Part shown: positions 60,411-64,000 of the stretch, in pieces
How the letters are laid out: the number at the start of each line of letters is the position of its first letter
Position numbering within the stretch: the stretch's first letter is position 1
Assembly (NCBI RefSeq): GCF_019823105.1
Contig: NZ_CP081958.1
Coordinates: forward strand, 1,178,001 to 1,242,000
DNA from: Halobaculum magnesiiphilum
Lineage (GTDB): Archaea; Halobacteriota; Halobacteria; Halobacteriales; Haloferacaceae
Length of the DNA stretch: 64,000 nucleotides
Direction of reading: 5' to 3'
The notes under the pieces: model-generated
What the model was told of the DNA's origin: nothing
The model's database searches: none
Seen by the model: the letters and a program-made list of their open reading frames with translations, nothing else
Position numbers and translations under genes: made by a program

Positions 60411-61322
60411 TCAGTCGCCGAACCGGCCGCGCGCGCTCCGGTACCCGAGCGCGACCCCGACGACCGGCACCGCGAGCACGAGCAGGTACGGCAGCGCGTA
60501 CGCCGCGAGCACGACCGCGCCGCGCGCGAGGACGATCACGCCGTTGACGGACTCCAGGAACGCCTCGGTCAGCGGCGTCTCGTGCCACGCGGTTCGCTCC
60601 GGCGGCTCGTAGTCCGGCCGCGGCTCGTGGAGTTCGACGGTGATCGTCGAGTAGGCGACGCGCCGTTCGAGGCTCTGGAGTCGCGCCTGGGTGCGCTCGA
60701 TCTCCGTTTGCACGTCCGAGAGCTCGCGCTGGACCGCGAGCACGTCCTCGGTGTCGTTCGCCCGGTCGTACAGCTCGCGGAGGCGGTCGCGCTCCGCACG
60801 GAGACTCTCCAAGCGCGCCTCCAGGTCGACGATCTGTTCGGTCACGTCCCGCGTGGATTGCTCGACCGATCGGACCTCGCCGGTCCCGTTGATCGCCTCC
60901 ATCGCGGCCGAGTAGTTGTCCGAGGGGACGCGGAGCACGAGCTGCCCGGTCGTCCACGTCTCGTTGCCCTCGCCGCGGACCTGCGTCCGCGAGCTCCCGA
61001 CGTAGCCGCCGCGCTCGCGGGCCATCGCCGTCAGGTCCGCGCGGGCGGCGTCGTAGTCGTCCACCCGGAGCTGCACGGTCGCCTCGTAGATCAGTTGGCG
61101 CTCGGATACCTGCGCGTTCACGTTCGCGCCGGCGCCGTCGCCGCCGGCGGCATCGTCACCCTCCGGTCCCGGCGTCGCCTCGGGAGCGCCGGTCGCCTCC
61201 GCCTGCATCTCCGCGCCCGTCGCCCCGTCGCCGCCGGCGTCGGCGCCGCCGCCCGCGCCCGAACAGCCGGCGAGGACGACGAGGAGGACACAACAGACCG
61301 TCGCGAGTGAGCCACGTCGCAT
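60411..61322 (-). CDS. DUF4349-type lipoprotein with membrane anchor
   Basis: A 303-residue protein. A lipobox-type signal (VCCVLLVVLAGC, Cys at about residue 20) is followed by a disordered Gly/Ala/Glu-rich region. The DUF4349 domain has RQLIYEATVQLRVDDYDAARADL and a long coiled coil (VEQSTRDVTEQIVDLEARLESLRAERDRLRELYDRANDTEDVLAVQRELSDVQTEIERTQ). A C-terminal membrane helix (about 255-290) and a basic tail end it. It is anchored on the outer face of the cytoplasmic membrane; function unknown. Confidence 0.85.
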   Translation of the reverse strand: MRRGSLATVCCVLLVVLAGCSGAGGGADAGGDGATGAEMQAEATGAPEATPGPEGDDAAGGDGAGANVNAQVSERQLIYEATVQLRVDDYDAARADLTAMARERGGYVGSSRTQVRGEGNETWTTGQLVLRVPSDNYSAAMEAINGTGEVRSVEQSTRDVTEQIVDLEARLESLRAERDRLRELYDRANDTEDVLAVQRELSDVQTEIERTQARLQSLERRVAYSTITVELHEPRPDYEPPERTAWHETPLTEAFLESVNGVIVLARGAVVLAAYALPYLLVLAVPVVGVALGYRSARGRFGD

Positions 61323-61479
61323 GCGACACCCTACCGCGGCGGGACCCATACCCGTTCGGTACGCTCAAAGGGCCGTTTGACCCTTCCGTACGCGGGCCTT
61401 ACGGACGGGATGCAGCGACGCCCGCTGTCGATGCGGTGGTCGGCGCCCTGTTCGCCACTGGCGCGTCGGCCCGGTGACG

Positions 61480-61504
61480 GTGCAGGCACGGCTGGATCCT
61501 GCAC
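61480..61504. terminator. 7-base stem hairpin in an intergenic region
   Basis: GTGCAGG and CCTGCAC flank an 11-base loop in the 233-base gap between the DUF4349 gene and the VOC gene. No U-tract follows. It could be a structured RNA end or a regulatory dyad; I see no other feature in this gap. Confidence 0.25.
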
Positions 61505-61555
61505 AGCCCCCGATCGGACTCCCGACCGAAGACAGACGCGTCGCCGTCGGTGAAC

Positions 61556-61981
61556 TCACTCCGGCAGGTCGTGGAGGAACGTCTGGAACTCCACCGTGCG
61601 GCCGTCCGGATCGGCGGCGAAGAACTGGTAGATGTCGTAGCGCTCGTTCACGTGCGGCTCCTCTCGGGCGGCGTCGCCGACGCGGTCGTGCATCCGGTCG
61701 ACGCCGTCGCGGTCCGGATAGACGAACGTGAGGATGCTCTCGGTCTCCGTCGCGGCGTCCGCGTCGCCGCCTCCCGCGTCCCCGGCGTCAGCGCCGCCGT
61801 CACTCGCGTCGTCCCCGTCGCCGCCGGCGTCGCAGAACCCGAACCGGAAGTCGCCGCGTTCGAGGATCGTACAGCCCGGCTGTTCGAGCCACACCGCACA
61901 GCCGACCGTCTCGCGGTACCAGTCGACGACGCGCTCGCGGCTCGTGGTGCGGAAGAAGACGATGCCGTCGGGGGAACTCAT
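61556..61981 (-). CDS. VOC-superfamily (glyoxalase-like) protein
   Basis: A 141-residue protein with one full glyoxalase/bleomycin-resistance fold: FFRTTSRERVVDWYRETVGCAVW, ILERGDFRFGFCD and YDIYQFFAADPDGRTVEFQTF. The last resembles the metal-ligand Glu region. A Gly/Asp/Ala-rich insert (about 55-80) splits the two beta-alpha units. Function is unknown and could be dioxygenase, resistance or binding. It lies 41 bases downstream of the KDPG aldolase gene on the same strand, so it may be its operon partner. Confidence 0.78.
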   Translation of the reverse strand: MSSPDGIVFFRTTSRERVVDWYRETVGCAVWLEQPGCTILERGDFRFGFCDAGGDGDDASDGGADAGDAGGGDADAATETESILTFVYPDRDGVDRMHDRVGDAAREEPHVNERYDIYQFFAADPDGRTVEFQTFLHDLPE

Positions 61982-62022
61982 GGCCGCCCCGACGGCCGGC
62001 GGCGACGAATAGCCTTCGCCGT

Positions 62023-62667
62023 CTACTCGCGGGCGTCCTCGATCACCGCGCGGAACCGCTCGGCGCGCTCGGTGATGGCGTCGAAGTCGCCGGCGTCGAC
62101 GAGGTCGCGGTCGACGAGCGCGGAGCCGGCGCCGACGCAGACGGCGCCCGCCTCGATATACTCGCCGGCGTTGTCGGGGGAGACGCCGCCGGTGGGCATG
62201 ATCTCCAGCTGGCCGAGCGGCCCCTTCAGCGCGGCGACGTGGTCGGGGCCGACGGTCTTGGCGGGGAACACCTTCACCATCTCGGCGCCGGCCTCGGACG
62301 CCTCGACGGCCTCCGTCGGCGTCATCACGCCCGGCGCGCACAGCACGCCGTAGCGGTTGCACGTCTCCACGACGCCCTCGTCGAAGGAGGGGGAGACGAC
62401 GAACTCCGCGCCGGCGGCGACGGCCGCGCGGGCGGTCTCGCTGTCGAGGACGGTGCCCGCGCCGACGAGCGCGTCGTCGCCCAGTTCCGCCGAGAGCGTG
62501 GCGATCATGTCGGTCGCGCCGGCGGTGTCGGCGGTGACCTCCAGGGCGGTGACGCCGCCGGCGACGAGCGCCTCGGCGGTGTCGACGACGGTTTCCGGCT
62601 CCGCGCCGCGCAGCACCGCGACGACCCCCGACTCCCGCATCGTTGCGAACGCGTCCGTGGAACTCAT
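62023..62667 (-). CDS. eda: 2-keto-3-deoxy-phosphogluconate aldolase (Eda type)
   Basis: A 214-residue class I aldolase that splits KDPG to pyruvate and glyceraldehyde 3-phosphate in the semi-phosphorylative Entner-Doudoroff route of haloarchaea. The Schiff-base Lys is K132 in VKVFPAK, and the base E43 is in ALEVT. The phosphate-binding motif GGVSPDNAGEYI and GAGTVLD are also conserved. Length is normal. The bacterial-type Eda fold distinguishes it from the archaeal dihydrodipicolinate-synthase-like KDG aldolases. Confidence 0.9.
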   Translation of the reverse strand: MSSTDAFATMRESGVVAVLRGAEPETVVDTAEALVAGGVTALEVTADTAGATDMIATLSAELGDDALVGAGTVLDSETARAAVAAGAEFVVSPSFDEGVVETCNRYGVLCAPGVMTPTEAVEASEAGAEMVKVFPAKTVGPDHVAALKGPLGQLEIMPTGGVSPDNAGEYIEAGAVCVGAGSALVDRDLVDAGDFDAITERAERFRAVIEDARE

Positions 62668-62729
62668 ACGCGAGTGAACTTCGCGGCGGAGAATAAAGCC
62701 GGGGGTTGCGGGACCGATCCCCGAACGAG

Positions 62730-62825
62730 GTGACCGTCCGCCGCGAGGGCGAGGTCGGCGAGCGTGCCGTCGAGGTCGAACTGGCCGAGCGCCCGGGAAC
62801 CGAGAGAAGCGTGCCTGTCGGGTAG
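62730..62825 (+). pseudogene. Possible HtrA PDZ C-terminal remnant
   Basis: The plus-strand reading (VTVRREGEVGERAVEVELAERPG, then a stop after about 32 codons) closely resembles the final strand pair of PDZ domains in HtrA proteases (typically VTV.RDGE...VEV.L.ERP). No start or protease domain precedes it. It may be a degraded gene end in the 268-base gap; the similarity could be chance. Confidence 0.3.
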
Positions 62826-62906
62826 TCGGACGCGACCCATCGCCCTCGCCGAGTCGGTCGACCGGCCGTCGCCGGGTCGGATGCAGGTCCTGTCCTCACG
62901 ACAATT

Positions 62907-62914
62907 CCTTTATC
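62907..62914 (+). promoter_or_regulatory. TATA box of the zinc-ribbon winged-helix regulator
   Basis: ctttatcc (in acaattcctttatcc) lies 22-29 bases before the GTG start at 62936. This supports both the GTG start and a leaderless transcript. Confidence 0.6.
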
Positions 62915-62935
62915 CCTCGGGGAACTCGTCGGAGC

Positions 62936-63823
62936 GTGGGTCGAGACGAGCACCCGTCGCGCCGCACGTTCGAGCTGTTGTCCGACGAGATCAGGTTGCG
63001 TATCATCACGGCCCTCGGCGACGCCAGCGGCGAGGACGGGTACGCGTCGCTCGCGTTCACCGACCTGCGGGAGCGGACGGGCGTCGAGGACAGCGGGAAG
63101 TTCACCTACCACCTCAAGCAGTTGCTCGGCGAGTTCGTCGAGGAGACCAAAACCGGGTACAGCCTGACGCTCGCGGGGATCCGGGCGTATCAGGCCGTCA
63201 TCGCCCATCAATCGGAGGGAAGCGTCACGGTCGAGCCGTTCGACGTCCCGGGTGAGTGCCGGACCTGCGGCGGCGACCGCAGGGCGTGGTACGAGGAGGG
63301 CCGGGGGCACGTCGGCTGTGCGGACTGCGGCGAGATCCAGTTCCGCTACCCGGTCGACGCGCGACACGTCGACCCCGCGGATCCGGAGTCGCTGCTCGAC
63401 GCGATGCACGAGCGGGCCCTCCGCGACTACGGCTCCATGCTCCGTGGCATCTGCCCGTACTGCGGCGGGACCGCCGTATCCGACCTCCGGTTCGAGGCCG
63501 ACCACTGGGAGGGGACCGGGATGATCGACGACGACGCGCTCGTCCACGTCGTCTGCGAGGCGTGTTCGTGGTTCGTCTACGCGAACCTCGCGGCCGCGCT
63601 GCGCATCGAGGAGCCGGTGCAGGCGTTCTTCGCGGCCCGCGGGGTCGACATCTGGTCGGAGTACCTGTGGACCGACCGGATCGACTGGGCCGTCGACTCG
63701 GTCGACGCCGACCCGATCCGAGTCCGCGGCCACTTCGCGTACGACGGCGACCACCTCTCTATCGTGGTCGACGGCGACGCGCGGATCGTCGAGGCGCGGA
63801 CGGTGGAGTCGGCCGAATCATGA
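62936..63823 (+). CDS. Winged-helix regulator with zinc-ribbon domains
   Basis: A 295-residue haloarchaeal transcription regulator starting with GTG. Residues about 8-85 form an ArsR-like winged helix (FELLSDEIRLRIITAL, FTDLRERTGVEDSGKFTYHLKQLLGEFVEE). The middle has two zinc knuckles: CRTCGGD...CADCG and CPYCGG...CEACSW (about 105-215). The C-terminal part is alpha/beta (VRGHFAYDGDHLSIVVDGDARI), perhaps a ligand-binding domain. It resembles DUF7351/DUF7347 architectures, as I recall. Targets unknown. Confidence 0.85.
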   Translation: MGRDEHPSRRTFELLSDEIRLRIITALGDASGEDGYASLAFTDLRERTGVEDSGKFTYHLKQLLGEFVEETKTGYSLTLAGIRAYQAVIAHQSEGSVTVEPFDVPGECRTCGGDRRAWYEEGRGHVGCADCGEIQFRYPVDARHVDPADPESLLDAMHERALRDYGSMLRGICPYCGGTAVSDLRFEADHWEGTGMIDDDALVHVVCEACSWFVYANLAAALRIEEPVQAFFAARGVDIWSEYLWTDRIDWAVDSVDADPIRVRGHFAYDGDHLSIVVDGDARIVEARTVESAES

Positions 63824-63877
63824 CCGACGGACCCGGCGCCTCCCTGTAACCGGCTCCTCTGCCCGCCACGAACACGA

Positions 63878-64000
63878 CTACTCCCCGCGCGGCACCGCGA
63901 CCGCGCCGACGGCGAACGCGACGAGGGCCAGCGCGGCGAGGATCGCGAGGTTCGCCGTCGCCCCCAGTCCCGACAGTCCGGCGCCGTCGGGCACCGCGAA
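63878..64000 (-). CDS. C-terminal fragment of a membrane protein (continues beyond window)
   Basis: Forty residues are visible before the stop: a short linker (PDGAGLSGLGATAN) and a hydrophobic helix (LAILAALALVAFAVGAVAV) ending in PRGE. This is a C-terminal membrane anchor or last helix. The protein cannot be named from this part. Confidence 0.6.
   Translation of the reverse strand, partial: FAVPDGAGLSGLGATANLAILAALALVAFAVGAVAVPRGE

Overview
This window is chromosomal DNA from a halophilic archaeon (class Halobacteria). Base composition is very GC-rich, and the proteins are strongly acidic, with many Asp/Glu and few Lys. Many genes have an archaeal TATA element about 25-32 bases upstream of the start codon, which suggests leaderless transcription. 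Several families present (DUF7523, DUF7524, DUF7527, DUF7543, DUF7563, nuo without an NADH module) are haloarchaeal hallmarks. The exact genus cannot be decided from the sequence alone; a Haloferacales-type organism is my best guess. I found no rRNA, tRNA, CRISPR array, transposase or prophage.

Layout. 1-5.1 kb: 5' part of cysS, small conserved proteins, a cobaltochelatase (cbiX) coupled to a DR2241-type Fe-S protein, and Trm112. 5.3-12.5 kb: purA, a small winged-helix regulator, a large mosaic coiled-coil protein, and a membrane protein plus TM-anchored zinc finger pair. 12.6-18.9 kb: a stand-alone cytochrome oxidase subunit III, CDGSH protein, RCK-type K+ channel, aldo/keto reductase, MscS, a membrane hydrolase and an AhpD-like protein. 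18.9-23.9 kb is a metal-homeostasis block: copper chaperone, CopA ATPase, a His-rich Ni/Co exporter divergent from nikR, and two small proteins. 24-31.5 kb: acyl-CoA synthetase, a second aldo/keto reductase, a Tat-exported subtilase, small zinc-ribbon/DUF proteins, a CBS-ParB-like protein and a TrkA-N/DHH phosphoesterase.

31.7-42.4 kb is the complete haloarchaeal complex I-like cluster, nuoA-B-CD-H-I-J1-J2-K-L-M-N, on the minus strand. Genes overlap or abut, except for one 360-base gap before nuoJ1 that carries a TATA element inside an inverted repeat. 42.6-48.4 kb: purK-purE, an Agl23-type membrane protein, and ribH overlapping an aminotransferase. 48.7-50.7 kb holds the most unusual locus. 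It is a cobalt-type nitrile hydratase whose alpha subunit is fused to its activator domain and to a histidine-rich tail. 50.8-55 kb: a Ski2/Hel308-like helicase and two divergent peptide-type ABC permease genes, one frameshifted. 55-64 kb: Old Yellow Enzyme-like reductase, macro-domain hydrolase, S9 peptidase, inositol-phosphatase-like enzyme, DUF4349 lipoprotein, VOC protein, KDPG aldolase, a zinc-ribbon winged-helix regulator and a truncated membrane protein.

Functional links. Purine synthesis is represented by purA, purK and purE. Metal handling recurs: Cu chaperone and CopA, NikR and Ni/Co exporter, cobaltochelatase, cobalt-type nitrile hydratase. Respiration is represented by the nuo cluster and coxC. 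Non-coding points of interest are inverted repeats at promoters, a long near-palindromic intergenic element after the aminotransferase gene, a palindromic insertion inside purK and two short tandem repeats.
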